Assembly: GCF_014654365.1 (NCBI RefSeq)
Contig: NZ_BNAY01000005.1
Coordinates: forward strand, 248,001 to 312,000
DNA: 64,000 bases
Origin: Amycolatopsis oliviviridis
Lineage (GTDB): Bacteria; Actinomycetota; Actinomycetes; Mycobacteriales; Pseudonocardiaceae
Direction of reading: 5' to 3'
Shown here piece after piece: positions 50,507 through 59,831 of this stretch; positions within the stretch are counted from its first letter, which is position 1, and each line of letters starts with the position of its first letter. The notes beneath the pieces were generated by a model, which ran no database searches, was not told the origin of the DNA, and worked only from the letters and a program-made list of their open reading frames with translations. Position numbers and translations under genes: made by a program.

Positions 50507-51619
50507 CTAGCAGTAGCCGAGGCGGGCCAGGGTGTCGACGATGATCTCCGACGGGTGGAACTTCTCGACCCACGACTCGCCGCGGCGGTTCTGGTAGGTG
50601 TCGAGGAAGTTCTGCAGCTTGTCCCCGCGCATCTCGGTCAGCACGACGGTCTCGCCCAGGTGCTGCGGCGTCTCGGTGCGCTCGCGGTGCACGGCGCACG
50701 GCAGGCCGAGGTAGTAGCACTCGGCCGAAAGGCCGCCGGAGTCGGTGACGACGTACTCCGCGCGCGCGACCAGCGGCAGGAACTTCAGGTACCGCATCTT
50801 CGGCTGGATGATGAAGTTCTTCTCGTCGAAGAGGTTCGCCAGGCCCAGCGCGCGGATCTTCTCGCGCTCCGGCGCGCCCGCCATGTAGAGGATCGGCATC
50901 TGCTTGCTCTGTTCGCGCAGGATCTCTAGCGCCTCGCGGTACTTGTCCGCGCGCGAGACCAGCTCGAAGCGGTGCAGGGTGGCGAGGCCGAACTTCTCCG
51001 GCAGCCCCTCGATGTCGAGCGGCCCGTTGATGGCCAGCCGCATCGCGTCGATCGCGGTGTTCGCCTCGGTGTCGACGACGACGCCGCGCGCGTTGCGGAG
51101 GTTGTTCACCTCACGCGCGCTCGGCGCGAAGTGCATGTCGACGATCTTCGCGGCGATCTTCCGGTTCAGCTCCTCCGGCAGCGGCGACATGATGCTGCCC
51201 GAGCGCGCGCCCGCCTCGACGTGCCCGACCCGCGACTTGAGGATCCGCTTCCCGATGAGCGAGCCGTACGGCGTGGTGAAGGTGTCGCCGTGCACCAGCA
51301 CCAGCGGCGGGCGCCCGTCCTCGACCAGCGCGGCCTTCAGCTCGGCGCGGCGGCTCCACGCGGTCCGCAGCACCTGAGCGGCCCAGCCGGGCACCTGCGC
51401 GGGCGACTCCAGGTTGTGCGCCTTCTCCTTCGGGACGAGCCAGACGTCGGGCTCCGGGAGGTTCAGGTCGGCGAGCACGTCCGAGACCTCGTCGACGTGC
51501 TGGGCGGTGAACCAGATCTTCGGCCGGACCCCGCGTTCGAGGATGCCGTGGTAGACCGGCGCGATTTTGATCAGTTCCGCCGTGGTGCCGAGAATGAAGG
51601 AAATCACCGGAAGAGCCAT
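50507..51619 (-). CDS. UDP-N-acetylglucosamine 2-epimerase-like (WecB family)
   Basis: 370 residues. GT-B-like epimerase features: LVHGDTFTTPYG, RVGHVEAGARSGS, PEELNRKIA, ATLHRFELV and VVTDSGGLSAECYYLGLPC. The expected acidic and His residues for 2-epimerisation seem present. The N-terminus reads GTTAELIKIAPV where typical enzymes have GTRPExIK, so the Arg of that motif is missing and the substrate may differ. It probably makes a ManNAc-type or related sugar for the surface glycan encoded by the divergent cluster. Confidence 0.85.
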   Translation of the reverse strand: MALPVISFILGTTAELIKIAPVYHGILERGVRPKIWFTAQHVDEVSDVLADLNLPEPDVWLVPKEKAHNLESPAQVPGWAAQVLRTAWSRRAELKAALVEDGRPPLVLVHGDTFTTPYGSLIGKRILKSRVGHVEAGARSGSIMSPLPEELNRKIAAKIVDMHFAPSAREVNNLRNARGVVVDTEANTAIDAMRLAINGPLDIEGLPEKFGLATLHRFELVSRADKYREALEILREQSKQMPILYMAGAPEREKIRALGLANLFDEKNFIIQPKMRYLKFLPLVARAEYVVTDSGGLSAECYYLGLPCAVHRERTETPQHLGETVVLTEMRGDKLQNFLDTYQNRRGESWVEKFHPSEIIVDTLARLGYC

Positions 51620-51680
51620 TCTGTCGGGGTCTGCGGTGCCCGAAGGATACTGGTGGGCCGCGCAAGGTAGCCTCGCCGGG

Positions 51681-52697
51681 GTGAGTGCGAATTCGCTCCT
51701 CCCGGCCCTGTCCGTCGTGATCCCGGTCTACAACGAGCAGAACTGGATCGACCGCAGTGTGGGCGCGCTGATCGCGTCGGCACAGGCGGCGAACTGGCCG
51801 GTCGAGGTGGTCGTGGTCGACGACGGCAGCACCGACGGCACCGGCGACAAGCTCACCAAGCTGCAGGAGCTCTACGGCATCACCGTGCTCTCCCAGCCGA
51901 ACAGCGGCCGGTTCGAGGCCCGCCGGGCGGGGATCGCGAAGGCGTCCGGGCGGCAGATCCTGCTGCTCGACAGCCGCGTGATCGTGGACTCCGGTTCGCT
52001 CACCTTCCTGCGCGACCAGCTCGTCGACCATCCCGAGCGCACGGTGTGGAACGGTCACATCAACGTCGCTTCCGAACACAATCCGTACGCGGGATTCATG
52101 GCGGGGCTGGTCAAGATCCCGTGGCGCCGTTATTGCGCGAACCCGCGGTTGATGTCGTTCGGTCTCGAAGAGTTCGACGTCTTCCCCAAAGGCACCGGAT
52201 TCTTTTCCGCGCCGAAGGACGTTCTCGAGGATTCTTCGAACGCGTTCGAGTCGCTCTTCGAAGACGTCCGTTTCGCCAGTGACGACACGGGTGTTCTGCG
52301 CTGGATCGCGGAACGGCACCGTATCTTCCTCGCGCCGGAGTTCTCCGCGACCTACCACGGCCGGGATTCGTTCAAGAAGTTCATCGGGCAGTCGTATTTC
52401 CGCGGCACCACGTTCGTCGATTCGTATCTCGCGTCGCCCGGCCCCGCGCGCAACGGCCTGTTCGCCGCGATGGCCGTCGGCGTGCTCGGGCTCGGTGTTG
52501 CCGCGAAGCGCCCGAAGACCGCGGTGACGCTGGCCGCCGCGGGTTCCGCCGCCGCCGGGTTCGCGGTGACGAAGTTCGGCGCGACCAAGGCCGAGGCCAA
52601 GGCGGTCGCCCAGCTCACGCCGGTGTTCGCCGCCGGATTCGGGGCCGGGGCGATCCGCGGCCTCTTCATGGCGCTGCGGTCCCGGCGCAAACGATGA
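51681..52697 (+). CDS. Family 2 glycosyltransferase with C-terminal membrane segments
   Basis: 338 residues from GTG at 51681. GT-A core: LSVVIPVYNEQNWIDRSVGALI, the nucleotide-binding VVVVDDGSTDGTGD and the acceptor region FVDSYLAS. After ~residue 255 come two hydrophobic segments (LFAAMAVGVLGLGV, TLAAAGSAAAGFAV), so the enzyme is membrane-attached at its C-terminus. It likely adds a sugar to a lipid-linked glycan. It overlaps the flippase gene by 4 bp (ATGA) and is divergent from the epimerase. Confidence 0.88.
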   Translation: MSANSLLPALSVVIPVYNEQNWIDRSVGALIASAQAANWPVEVVVVDDGSTDGTGDKLTKLQELYGITVLSQPNSGRFEARRAGIAKASGRQILLLDSRVIVDSGSLTFLRDQLVDHPERTVWNGHINVASEHNPYAGFMAGLVKIPWRRYCANPRLMSFGLEEFDVFPKGTGFFSAPKDVLEDSSNAFESLFEDVRFASDDTGVLRWIAERHRIFLAPEFSATYHGRDSFKKFIGQSYFRGTTFVDSYLASPGPARNGLFAAMAVGVLGLGVAAKRPKTAVTLAAAGSAAAGFAVTKFGATKAEAKAVAQLTPVFAAGFGAGAIRGLFMALRSRRKR

Positions 52698-53992
52698 GCA
52701 ACGCGGTGAGCGACGAAAAACTGGCCAAGAGCACCGGGAAATCCGCCGGCCGCATCGGCGTCTACCTGCTGATCGCGATCGCGCTGGGCTACGTGCTCAC
52801 CGTGGTCTGGGGCCGGACGCTGTCCAAGGCCGACAACGCTGTCTTGCTCTCCTTCTGGGGAATGCTGATGGGGCTGGGCGCCGCCCTGTCCCCGCTGGAG
52901 CAGGAGATCTCGCGCCAGTCCGCGCACGCCGCGCTCGAAGGCCGCAAGGCCGGGCGACCGGCCGTGGTCGCCTTCGTCACCAGCCTGATCGCGGTCGCCG
53001 TCGCGGCCCTGTTCACGCTGATCCCGCCGGTGACCGACAAGGTCTATGGCGGCCAGTTCGCGCTCGCCGTGATCGTGCTGGCAGGCGGTGTCTCGTTCGC
53101 CTTCCAGTTCGCCGCGCGCGGGCTGCTCATCGGCCAGGACCACGTCCGGTCCTACTCGTGGCTGATCCTGGTCGAGGCGGCCGTGCGGATCCTCGCGGTC
53201 GCCGCGCTGGTGGTCGCCGGGCTCACCCAGGTGTACTGGTTCGCCATCGCCGCCGCGACCGGCTCGTTCGCGTGGCTGCTGTTCGCCCGCGGTGCCGCCC
53301 GCCTGGTCGACCCCAAGCTGGACGCCGACGAGCCCGCGAAGCCGATCGTCAAGAACATGCTGATGCTCCTCGCGGGCGCGGGGCTCACGGCGAGTGTCAT
53401 CACCGGCTATCCGGCCCTGGTCGGCCTGCTCACGCCCGGCGGGAACAAGGACAAGCTCGGCGTGCTCTTCCTCGCCCTGTTCGTGGCCAGGACACCGCTC
53501 ACCCTGATGGCGCCGGTCCAGGCCCTCGCGGTCCCGACCGTGGTGCGCCTGTCCAGCACCGAGGAGGGCAAGCACCGGCTGCGCAGGCTGCTCGCCCTCG
53601 GCTCGATGGGCGCGCTGGCGCTCGGGGCCCTCGGCGCGCTGGTCGGCTGGCTGATCGGCCCGTGGGCGGTCCGGCTGGTCTACGGCGCCGACAAGAACCC
53701 CGAGGCCTGGTGGATGGCCGGGCTGGTCTGGTCGTCGGTGCTGCTGGCCGCGATGCAGCTGCTCGCCGCCGTCCTCGTCGCGCAGGCCAAGGCCACGAAG
53801 GTGCTCATCACCTGGGCCGCGGTCGTCGCCGCGACCGCGCTGGTCCTGCTGTTCTTCCCCGGCGACACCGTCGTGCGCGCCGTGGTCGGGCTCGCCGCCG
53901 GTCCGACGGTCGGGCTGCTGGTGGTGATGGGTTTCGTGGTGAGAGGCACGCCGGAGACGGGCAACGCGAAGCCGTCCGAAACGTCTCGATAG
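52694..53992 (+). CDS. Polysaccharide flippase-like membrane protein (MOP/Wzx type)
   Basis: 432 residues, about 12 hydrophobic helices spaced as in MATE/Wzx/MurJ transporters (YLLIAIALGYVLTVVWG, FWGMLMGLGAALSPLEQEISRQS, RTPLTLMAPVQALAVPTVVRL). It would flip a lipid-linked glycan made by the neighbouring glycosyltransferases. The start overlaps the GT2 stop. Specific substrate not inferable. Confidence 0.82.
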   Translation: MSNAVSDEKLAKSTGKSAGRIGVYLLIAIALGYVLTVVWGRTLSKADNAVLLSFWGMLMGLGAALSPLEQEISRQSAHAALEGRKAGRPAVVAFVTSLIAVAVAALFTLIPPVTDKVYGGQFALAVIVLAGGVSFAFQFAARGLLIGQDHVRSYSWLILVEAAVRILAVAALVVAGLTQVYWFAIAAATGSFAWLLFARGAARLVDPKLDADEPAKPIVKNMLMLLAGAGLTASVITGYPALVGLLTPGGNKDKLGVLFLALFVARTPLTLMAPVQALAVPTVVRLSSTEEGKHRLRRLLALGSMGALALGALGALVGWLIGPWAVRLVYGADKNPEAWWMAGLVWSSVLLAAMQLLAAVLVAQAKATKVLITWAAVVAATALVLLFFPGDTVVRAVVGLAAGPTVGLLVVMGFVVRGTPETGNAKPSETSR

Positions 53993-54064
53993 TGTGGCCG
54001 CGCCATCGCGCGCCGCGAACGGGGTGGCGTTATTAACGCCGAATAGGGTTGGACAGCGAATTCG

Positions 54065-56044
54065 ATGAACGTTCTTTTGGTCTTGCTGGCGTTCTGGCTG
54101 CCGGGTCTGGTCTTCGGCGCCGCGATCAGGCTGCGCGGCTGGACCCTCGCCGCCGCGGCCCCGCTGCTGACCTTCGGCCTCGTCGCCATCGGCATCCCGA
54201 TCCTCGGCCGGTTCGGCATCCGCTGGACCATGCTGAACGTGGGCCTGTGGGTCCTGCTGCTGTCCGTGCTCGGCTTCGCCCTCTCGTTCCTCGTCCTCCG
54301 CTTCACCGCGAAACGTCACGCGGACTGGGCCGAGGACGAAGACGACGACGAGACGAAGCGTTCCCTTCGCGACCACCTGCTGATCGGCGCCGGTGTCGTG
54401 GTCGGCCTCGGCGTCGGCACGGTGACCTTCCTGCGCGGCTCGCACACCCTGGAGAACGTCCAGCAGGGCTGGGACGCCCCGTTCCACGGCAACCTGGTCC
54501 GCTGGATCGCCGAGCACGGCGACGCGCGCGCGTCGACGGTCGGCACCATCGCGAACCTGCCGAACCAGACCGACTACTTCTACCCGGACACCTACCACGC
54601 GCTGCTCGCCCTGGTCTTCGGCAAGGGCGGCCTGACGATGATGCCGACGCTGAACCTGGCGGCGCTCATGGTCGTGCTGACCGTCCCGGTCGGCGTCGCG
54701 GCGATGTGCCGCGCCTGGCGCATGCCGGTCCTCGCGACCGCCGCCGCCGCGGCCGTGTCCACCTGGTTCACCGCGTTCCCGTACGACTCGCTGTGGCGCG
54801 GCCCGCTGTGGCCGTACGTCGCCGGTGTGGCGCTCGTGCCCGCGATGCTCGCGCTCGCCCGCCTGCTGCTCAAGCCGAACGGCGTCGCCGGTCCGATCGC
54901 GATCGGGGTCGGCGTCGCCGGGCTGGCCGGCCTGCACACCAGCCTGATCTTCGTGATCATGGTCTATTTCCTGCTGATCCTGCTCGCGGTGCTGTTCCGC
55001 TTGGAGAAGATCGACTGGCGCCGGAGCGCCGCCTCGCTGGTGGCCACGGTCGTGATGGCGGCGGTGCTCGGCGTGCCGCAGGTCCTGCCGGCGCTCTACA
55101 ACGCGGGCGGCGTGACCAGCGCGTACTGGGCGTCGGAGACCAGCGTGTCCGGCGCGCTCGGGCAGACCATCACGTTCTCGCCGATGGCGTCGTTCCCGCA
55201 GTGGTGGATCGGCATCCCGGCGATCATCGGGGTGTTCTTCCTGGTCAAGCACCGGCGGATGCTCTGGATGGTCGGCGCGTACGTCGTCCTCGGTGGCCTG
55301 TTCGCCGCGACGATCTCGCTGGAGACCCCGCTCATCCACACCCTGACCGGGCCGTTCTACAACGACCACTGGCGGCTCGGCGCGCTCGTGCCGCTGGCGG
55401 GCGCCGTCGCGTTCGGCGAGTTCGTGCACACCGCGTCGGGCAGGTTCGCCGAGAAGCTCGGCGAGCGCAGGCCGAACCTGAACCCGTTCACCGCGGCCAT
55501 CGCGGGCGCGCTGGTGATCGGCCTGGTGGTCACGTTGCTGAGCCGCGGCGGCTACATCGGCCGCAACTCCGCGCGGCTCGCGATGAACTACGGCGCGGAC
55601 GGCCCCTCGGTCAGCAAGGGCGAGGAAGAGGCCTACGACTGGCTCGGCAAGCACGTCGTGCCGGGCGAGCGCGTCATGAACGACAAGGCCGACGGCTCGG
55701 TGTGGATGTACGCCCTCGCGGGGGTCCAGCCGGTCGAATGGACGAACTACGGCGCCGAGTTCACCACCAAGGCGGGCTGGCTCAGCGTCTTCCTGAACGA
55801 CATCAACCGCGAGCCGCGCGTGCGCGAGGCGCTCACCGACCTCAAGGTGCGCTACGTGCTCGTCGGCAAGGGCAAGGTGGCCCCCAACGCGCAGTCCGCG
55901 GTGGGTCTCCAGCGCCTCGACATCACTCCGGGTTTCAAGCGCGTTTTCCACAACCTCGACGCGTCCGTCTACGAAATCGAAGGTCAGCAAGGTGTGGTCG
56001 CCGCCGGCGCCACCACCGGGTCCGACACCGCTCACGGCCAGTAA
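54065..56044 (+). CDS. DUF6541-like large polytopic membrane protein (possible GT-C enzyme)
   Basis: 659 residues. About 13 hydrophobic segments, with an extracellular-type loop after segment 4 (DAPFHGNLVRWIAEHGDA...NQTDYFYPDTYHALLAL) that resembles the Asp/His-containing loop of GT-C glycosyltransferases. A soluble C-terminal part follows (~520-659: SKGEEEAYDWLGKHVVPGERVMNDKADGSVWMYA...). Role: perhaps sugar transfer or polymerisation on the outer face, using a polyprenyl-phosphate sugar from the next gene's product. It lies between the flippase and a DPM1-like enzyme. Confidence 0.78.
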   Translation: MNVLLVLLAFWLPGLVFGAAIRLRGWTLAAAAPLLTFGLVAIGIPILGRFGIRWTMLNVGLWVLLLSVLGFALSFLVLRFTAKRHADWAEDEDDDETKRSLRDHLLIGAGVVVGLGVGTVTFLRGSHTLENVQQGWDAPFHGNLVRWIAEHGDARASTVGTIANLPNQTDYFYPDTYHALLALVFGKGGLTMMPTLNLAALMVVLTVPVGVAAMCRAWRMPVLATAAAAAVSTWFTAFPYDSLWRGPLWPYVAGVALVPAMLALARLLLKPNGVAGPIAIGVGVAGLAGLHTSLIFVIMVYFLLILLAVLFRLEKIDWRRSAASLVATVVMAAVLGVPQVLPALYNAGGVTSAYWASETSVSGALGQTITFSPMASFPQWWIGIPAIIGVFFLVKHRRMLWMVGAYVVLGGLFAATISLETPLIHTLTGPFYNDHWRLGALVPLAGAVAFGEFVHTASGRFAEKLGERRPNLNPFTAAIAGALVIGLVVTLLSRGGYIGRNSARLAMNYGADGPSVSKGEEEAYDWLGKHVVPGERVMNDKADGSVWMYALAGVQPVEWTNYGAEFTTKAGWLSVFLNDINREPRVREALTDLKVRYVLVGKGKVAPNAQSAVGLQRLDITPGFKRVFHNLDASVYEIEGQQGVVAAGATTGSDTAHGQ

Positions 56045-56061
56045 GAAGATAGAGTGATCCA

Positions 56062-56805
56062 GTGTCCAGTACGTCCGTGACCACCCGTCGCGTGCTCATC
56101 GTGATGCCTGCCCTCAACGAGCAGGCCAGTGTCGGCGCGGTCATTTCCCAGGTCAAGCAGTCCTTGCCGGGCATGGACGTGCTGGTGGTCGACGACGGCT
56201 CGTCCGACGACACGGCCAAGCTCGCCCGCGCGGCGGGCGCGGAGGTGGCCCGCCTGTCGGTGAACCTCGGCGTCGGCGGGGCGATGCGCACCGGCTTCCG
56301 GTACGCGGCCGCCCGCGGCTACGACGTCGTCGTCCAGGTGGACGCGGACGGCCAGCACGACCCCGACGAGGTCGCCGCCCTGCTGGACGCGCTCGACGAC
56401 GCCGACATCGCGATCGGCTCGCGGTTCGCGGGCAAGGGCGCGTACAAGGCGAGCGGCCCGCGGAAATACGCGATGGTCGTGCTCTCGTTCGTTTTCTCCC
56501 GGCTCGGGAAGACCAAGCTCACCGACGTGACCTCCGGGTTCAAGGCGATGGGCCCGCGCGCGATCAAAATGTTCGCCGCGTACTACCCGGCCGAATACCT
56601 CGGCGACACGGTCGAATCGCTGGTGATGGCGATCCGCGCCGAACTGAAGATCAAGGAAATCCCGGTGATCATGCGGGAACGGGCCGGTGGCACACCGAGC
56701 CATTCCCCGGTGAAATCGGCCGTCTACCTCGGCCGCGCCGGACTCGCCCTGCTGCTGGCGCTGGTGCGCCGCCGCCCCGCCGTCGACTCGTCGGATTCGG
56801 CGTAA
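56062..56805 (+). CDS. Polyprenyl-phosphate glycosyltransferase (DPM1-like GT2)
   Basis: 247 residues from GTG. GT-A motifs: LIVMPALNEQASVGAVISQV, VLVVDDGSSDDTAKLARAAG, NLGVGGAMRTGFRYA and VVQVDADGQHDPDEV (catalytic DxD), with conserved DVTSGFKAMG. It makes a polyprenyl-phosphate-linked sugar that a GT-C enzyme could use. There are no membrane anchor helices beyond a C-terminal hydrophobic stretch (AGLALLLALVRR). It is 12 bp from the DUF2304 gene that usually accompanies it. Confidence 0.9.
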   Translation: MSSTSVTTRRVLIVMPALNEQASVGAVISQVKQSLPGMDVLVVDDGSSDDTAKLARAAGAEVARLSVNLGVGGAMRTGFRYAAARGYDVVVQVDADGQHDPDEVAALLDALDDADIAIGSRFAGKGAYKASGPRKYAMVVLSFVFSRLGKTKLTDVTSGFKAMGPRAIKMFAAYYPAEYLGDTVESLVMAIRAELKIKEIPVIMRERAGGTPSHSPVKSAVYLGRAGLALLLALVRRRPAVDSSDSA

Positions 56806-56817
56806 AAGGAGCTGATT

Positions 56818-57255
56818 ATGGCTGGCTGGCGCATTCTCAGCATCGTCGTCGCCTGTCTGGTGCTGTTCGTCGTCCTCGAGATGATGCGACGGCGGAAACT
56901 GCGGGAAAAGTACGCGGGTGTTTGGCTCGTCCTCGCCATCGGCGTGGTCGTGCTCGCCCTCGTGCCGCAGGCCGCGGACTTCTTGGCGCGCGTTACCGGC
57001 GTCCAGACGCCGTCGAACTTCGTATTCCTCTTGGCCGGTGTGGTTCTCGCGCTGGTCGCGTTGCATCTTTCGACCGAGGTCGGGCATCTCGAAGAAGAGG
57101 TCCGGACTTCCGTCGAGGAGATCGCGCTGCTTCGCTGCGAACTCGCCGACGCCCAGCGTGACCTGGAGGAACGCGTCGCCGCGCTCGAAGCGCGGACGGC
57201 GACTCCCGACAACGTCAAAGGGCTCCCCGAAGTGAGCCCCGCACGCGCCCGCTGA
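56818..57255 (+). CDS. DUF2304-family membrane protein
   Basis: 145 residues. Three hydrophobic helices (LSIVVACLVLFVVLEMM, AGVWLVLAIGVVVLALVP, SNFVFLLAGVVLALVALHL) then a coiled-coil tail (EVGHLEEEVRTSVEEIALLRCELADAQRDLEERVAALEAR). DUF2304 proteins typically sit beside DPM1-like glycosyltransferases and are presumed partners. Its TGA overlaps the proposed start of the next gene. Confidence 0.85.
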   Translation: MAGWRILSIVVACLVLFVVLEMMRRRKLREKYAGVWLVLAIGVVVLALVPQAADFLARVTGVQTPSNFVFLLAGVVLALVALHLSTEVGHLEEEVRTSVEEIALLRCELADAQRDLEERVAALEARTATPDNVKGLPEVSPARAR

Positions 57256-57842
57256 TAGCCGCGCTTCTCGCGGCCCCGCCGAGGCTGGGGGCCGTCCGCG
57301 TACTCGCCGTCGACGGTCCTTCCGGCTCCGGGAAATCCACCCTGGCCGGGAAGATCGTGGCGGAACTCGCCGGTCGCGACGTCCGGGTCGCGCTGGTCAG
57401 CACGGACGAGTTCGCGACCTGGGACGAACCCGTTTCCTGGTGGCCCCGGCTGGAAACCGGTGTCCTGGCACCGCTGCGCGCGGGCAGGTCCGGCCGTTAC
57501 CGGCGCGTGGATTGGTCTTCCGGCGTCCCGTCGCCCGGTGAAGCGGTCGAAGTCCCGGTACCCGAAGTCCTGGTGCTGGAGGGCGTTTCCAGTGGCAGGG
57601 CGCGGATGCGGCCGTCGTTGTCCCTGCTGACCTGGTTGGACGGCGGGAGCGAGGCCGAACGCCTCGACCGTGCCGCCGGGCGGGACGGCGAGGAATCGCG
57701 GGCGGATCTGCGCCGCTGGCAACTGTTCGAACGAGGCTGGTTCACCGTGGACGGAACCCGGTCCGCGGCGGATTTCGTGGTCTCACTGTCCACTTCTGTC
57801 AGTGATCCAATGAGCCTAGTGGTGGACACCCATTTGAGTTAG
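57252..57842 (+). CDS. Uridine-kinase-like P-loop protein
   Basis: 196 residues. Walker A DGPSGSGKST (~22-31) requires a start upstream of the only GTG (57357), which would delete it. The open frame back to 57162 has no ATG, GTG or TTG; CTG at 57252, overlapping the DUF2304 stop as CTGA, is the only sensible start and gives LIAALLAAPPRLGAVRVLAVDG. Later features: VALVSTDEFATWDEP, LVLEGVSSGRARM and RLDRAAGRDG. Likely phosphorylates a nucleoside or small metabolite. It is probably coupled to the glycan operon. Confidence 0.75.
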   Translation: MIAALLAAPPRLGAVRVLAVDGPSGSGKSTLAGKIVAELAGRDVRVALVSTDEFATWDEPVSWWPRLETGVLAPLRAGRSGRYRRVDWSSGVPSPGEAVEVPVPEVLVLEGVSSGRARMRPSLSLLTWLDGGSEAERLDRAAGRDGEESRADLRRWQLFERGWFTVDGTRSAADFVVSLSTSVSDPMSLVVDTHLS

Positions 57843-57954
57843 TGGACCGGCACTCTGCGCGTTAGTGACCCGGAATTGATTACACTAAGTGCGGAATTGC
57901 GGACACTTTGCGGTCGTATTGGCCTTCGTGTAGCGCGATCGTAACCTCGCGTGC

Positions 57955-57983
57955 TTAAGTGCGGGCTGAGTTCCCGCTAGTGT
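57955..57983 (+). promoter_or_regulatory. Candidate promoter of peptide transporter operon
   Basis: TTAAGT (57955-57960) and TAGTGT (57978-57983) are 17 bp apart, a fair vegetative promoter, 88 bp before the first transporter gene. An 11-nt piece of the 21-bp array unit (CTCGCGTGCTT, 57946-57956) overlaps the -35. Confidence 0.45.
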
Positions 57984-58071
57984 CGGCGAGCACACCGATC
58001 GTCCGCGGAGTTCGAGTTTCCGACCGACCGGACGGTGCCTAAACACCGAAATTCTCCTCAAGGGGTGCCAG

Positions 58072-59745
58072 ATGCAGCAACTGCGGGTGACCCGAGCACG
58101 CCGTGTGGCCCTGATCGGGCTTGCCGGCGCACTCGCGGTCTCCATTTCCGCCTGTGCCGATTCGAAGCGTGAAGAAGGCGCAGGGGGTGGCTCGGGAGGC
58201 AGCATGGTCTTCGGCGCCGCCGGTAACCCGAAGACTTTCGACCCGCTCTTCAACGACGACGGTGAGACCTTCCGCATCATCCGCCAGATGATGGACACCC
58301 TGATCATGAACAAGCCGGGGACCGCGGACCTCGAGCCCGGCTTGGCCGAGAAGTGGGAAGGCAGCAACGAAGGCAAGACCTGGACCTTCACCCTCAAGAA
58401 GGGCGTGAAGTTCCACGACGGCACCCCGTTCAACGCCGAAGCGGTCTGCTTCAACTTCAACCGCATGTTCAACATGAAGGGCGCCGCGGCCCAGAGCCAG
58501 ATGATCTACTACGGCGACGTCTTCGAGGGCTTCGCCAAGAACGAGGGCGACGCCGCCGGCGCCCCGGTCTTCAAGGACTGCCAGGCCAAGGACGAGTCGA
58601 CCGCGATCCTGAACCTGAACAAGGCCAAGGGCGCCTTCCCGGCCGCGTTCACGCTGCCGTCGTTCTCGATCCAGAGCCCGGACGCGCTGAAGAAGTACAA
58701 CGCGGACAACGTCACCCAGAGTGGTGACTCGTTCTCCTACCCGGAGTACGCGCTGAAGCACCCGACCGGCACCGGCCCGTTCAAGTTCGAGAGCTGGGAC
58801 CAGGCCAAGGGTGAGATCACCCTCTCCAAGGCGACCGACTCGCCGACCCAGACGGCCAAGCTCGACAAGCTGGTCTTCAAGGTCATCCCGGACGAGAACG
58901 CCCGCAAGCAGGCGCTGAAGGCCGGCGACATCCAGGGCTACGACTACCCGTCGCCCGCGGACTACGGCCTGCTGCGCAACGACGGCGAGCAGGTGCTCAT
59001 CCGCCCGTCGTTCAACATCCTGTACCTGGGCATCAACCAGGCGAACAACCCGAAGCTGAAGGACCCCAAGGTCCGCCAGGCGCTGGCCTACGGTCTCAAC
59101 CGCGACCAGTTCGTGAAGTCGAAGCTCCCCGAGGGCGCCGAGACCGCGACCCAGTTCGTGCCGAAGGCGATCGACGGCTACAACGAGAACGTCACCAAGT
59201 ACCCGTACGACCTCAACCGTGCCAAGCAGCTTCTGAAGGAAGCCGGCGCCGAGGGCATGACGCTGAAGTTCTACTACCCGACCGAGGTCACCCGGCCGTA
59301 CATGCCGAACCCGGCGGACATCTTCACCTCGCTGTCCGAGGACATGAAGGCCATGGGCATCAAGGTCGAGCCGATCGCCAAGCCGTGGAACGGTGGCTAC
59401 AAGGACGACGTGCAGAAGGCCGGCAAGCAGGACGTCCACCTGCTCGGCTGGACCGGTGACTACAACGACGCCGGCAACTTCGTCGGCACCTTCTTCGGTC
59501 GCGAAAAGGCGGAGTTCGGCTTCAACAACCCGGAGCTGTTCGCCGCTCTCGCCGCCGCGGACGCCGCGCCCGCCGGTGAGGCGCACACCAAGGCCTACCA
59601 GGAAGCCAACCAGAAGATCATGGAGTACCTGCCCGCCATCCCGATCTCCTACGGCCCCCCGGCGATCGTCGTCGGCCCGAAGGTGAAGGGCCTGGTGGCC
59701 AGCCCGCTGACCGACGAGCGCTTCTACACCGTCACGGTCAACTGA
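58072..59745 (+). CDS. Peptide ABC transporter substrate-binding lipoprotein (SBP_bac_5)
   Basis: 557 residues. Signal ending in a lipobox (SISAC), then a type II-C solute-binding protein: FGAAGNPKTFDPLFNDDGETFRIIRQMMDTLIM, LAEKWEGSNEGKTWTFTLKKGVKFHDGTPFNAEAVCFNFNRM (the DppA/OppA signature) and YKDDVQKAGKQDVHLLGWTGDYNDAGNF. Very high use of GC-ending Lys/Asn codons (AAG/AAC) suggests strong expression. It captures peptides outside the membrane for the permeases that follow. Confidence 0.95.
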   Translation: MQQLRVTRARRVALIGLAGALAVSISACADSKREEGAGGGSGGSMVFGAAGNPKTFDPLFNDDGETFRIIRQMMDTLIMNKPGTADLEPGLAEKWEGSNEGKTWTFTLKKGVKFHDGTPFNAEAVCFNFNRMFNMKGAAAQSQMIYYGDVFEGFAKNEGDAAGAPVFKDCQAKDESTAILNLNKAKGAFPAAFTLPSFSIQSPDALKKYNADNVTQSGDSFSYPEYALKHPTGTGPFKFESWDQAKGEITLSKATDSPTQTAKLDKLVFKVIPDENARKQALKAGDIQGYDYPSPADYGLLRNDGEQVLIRPSFNILYLGINQANNPKLKDPKVRQALAYGLNRDQFVKSKLPEGAETATQFVPKAIDGYNENVTKYPYDLNRAKQLLKEAGAEGMTLKFYYPTEVTRPYMPNPADIFTSLSEDMKAMGIKVEPIAKPWNGGYKDDVQKAGKQDVHLLGWTGDYNDAGNFVGTFFGREKAEFGFNNPELFAALAAADAAPAGEAHTKAYQEANQKIMEYLPAIPISYGPPAIVVGPKVKGLVASPLTDERFYTVTVN

Positions 59746-59831
59746 TCCACCACCACTAAGCCACCAGGGGGTGGGCGCTACCGCGCCCGCCCCCTGTGGC
59801 CCATTCCCGGGCTGGCAACAAAGGAACGCAC

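Noticed and set aside
52352..56035. 1227-residue minus-strand open frame opposite the glycan genes
   Set aside because: Low-complexity Gln/Arg/Asp/His-rich shadow running over three well-supported genes.
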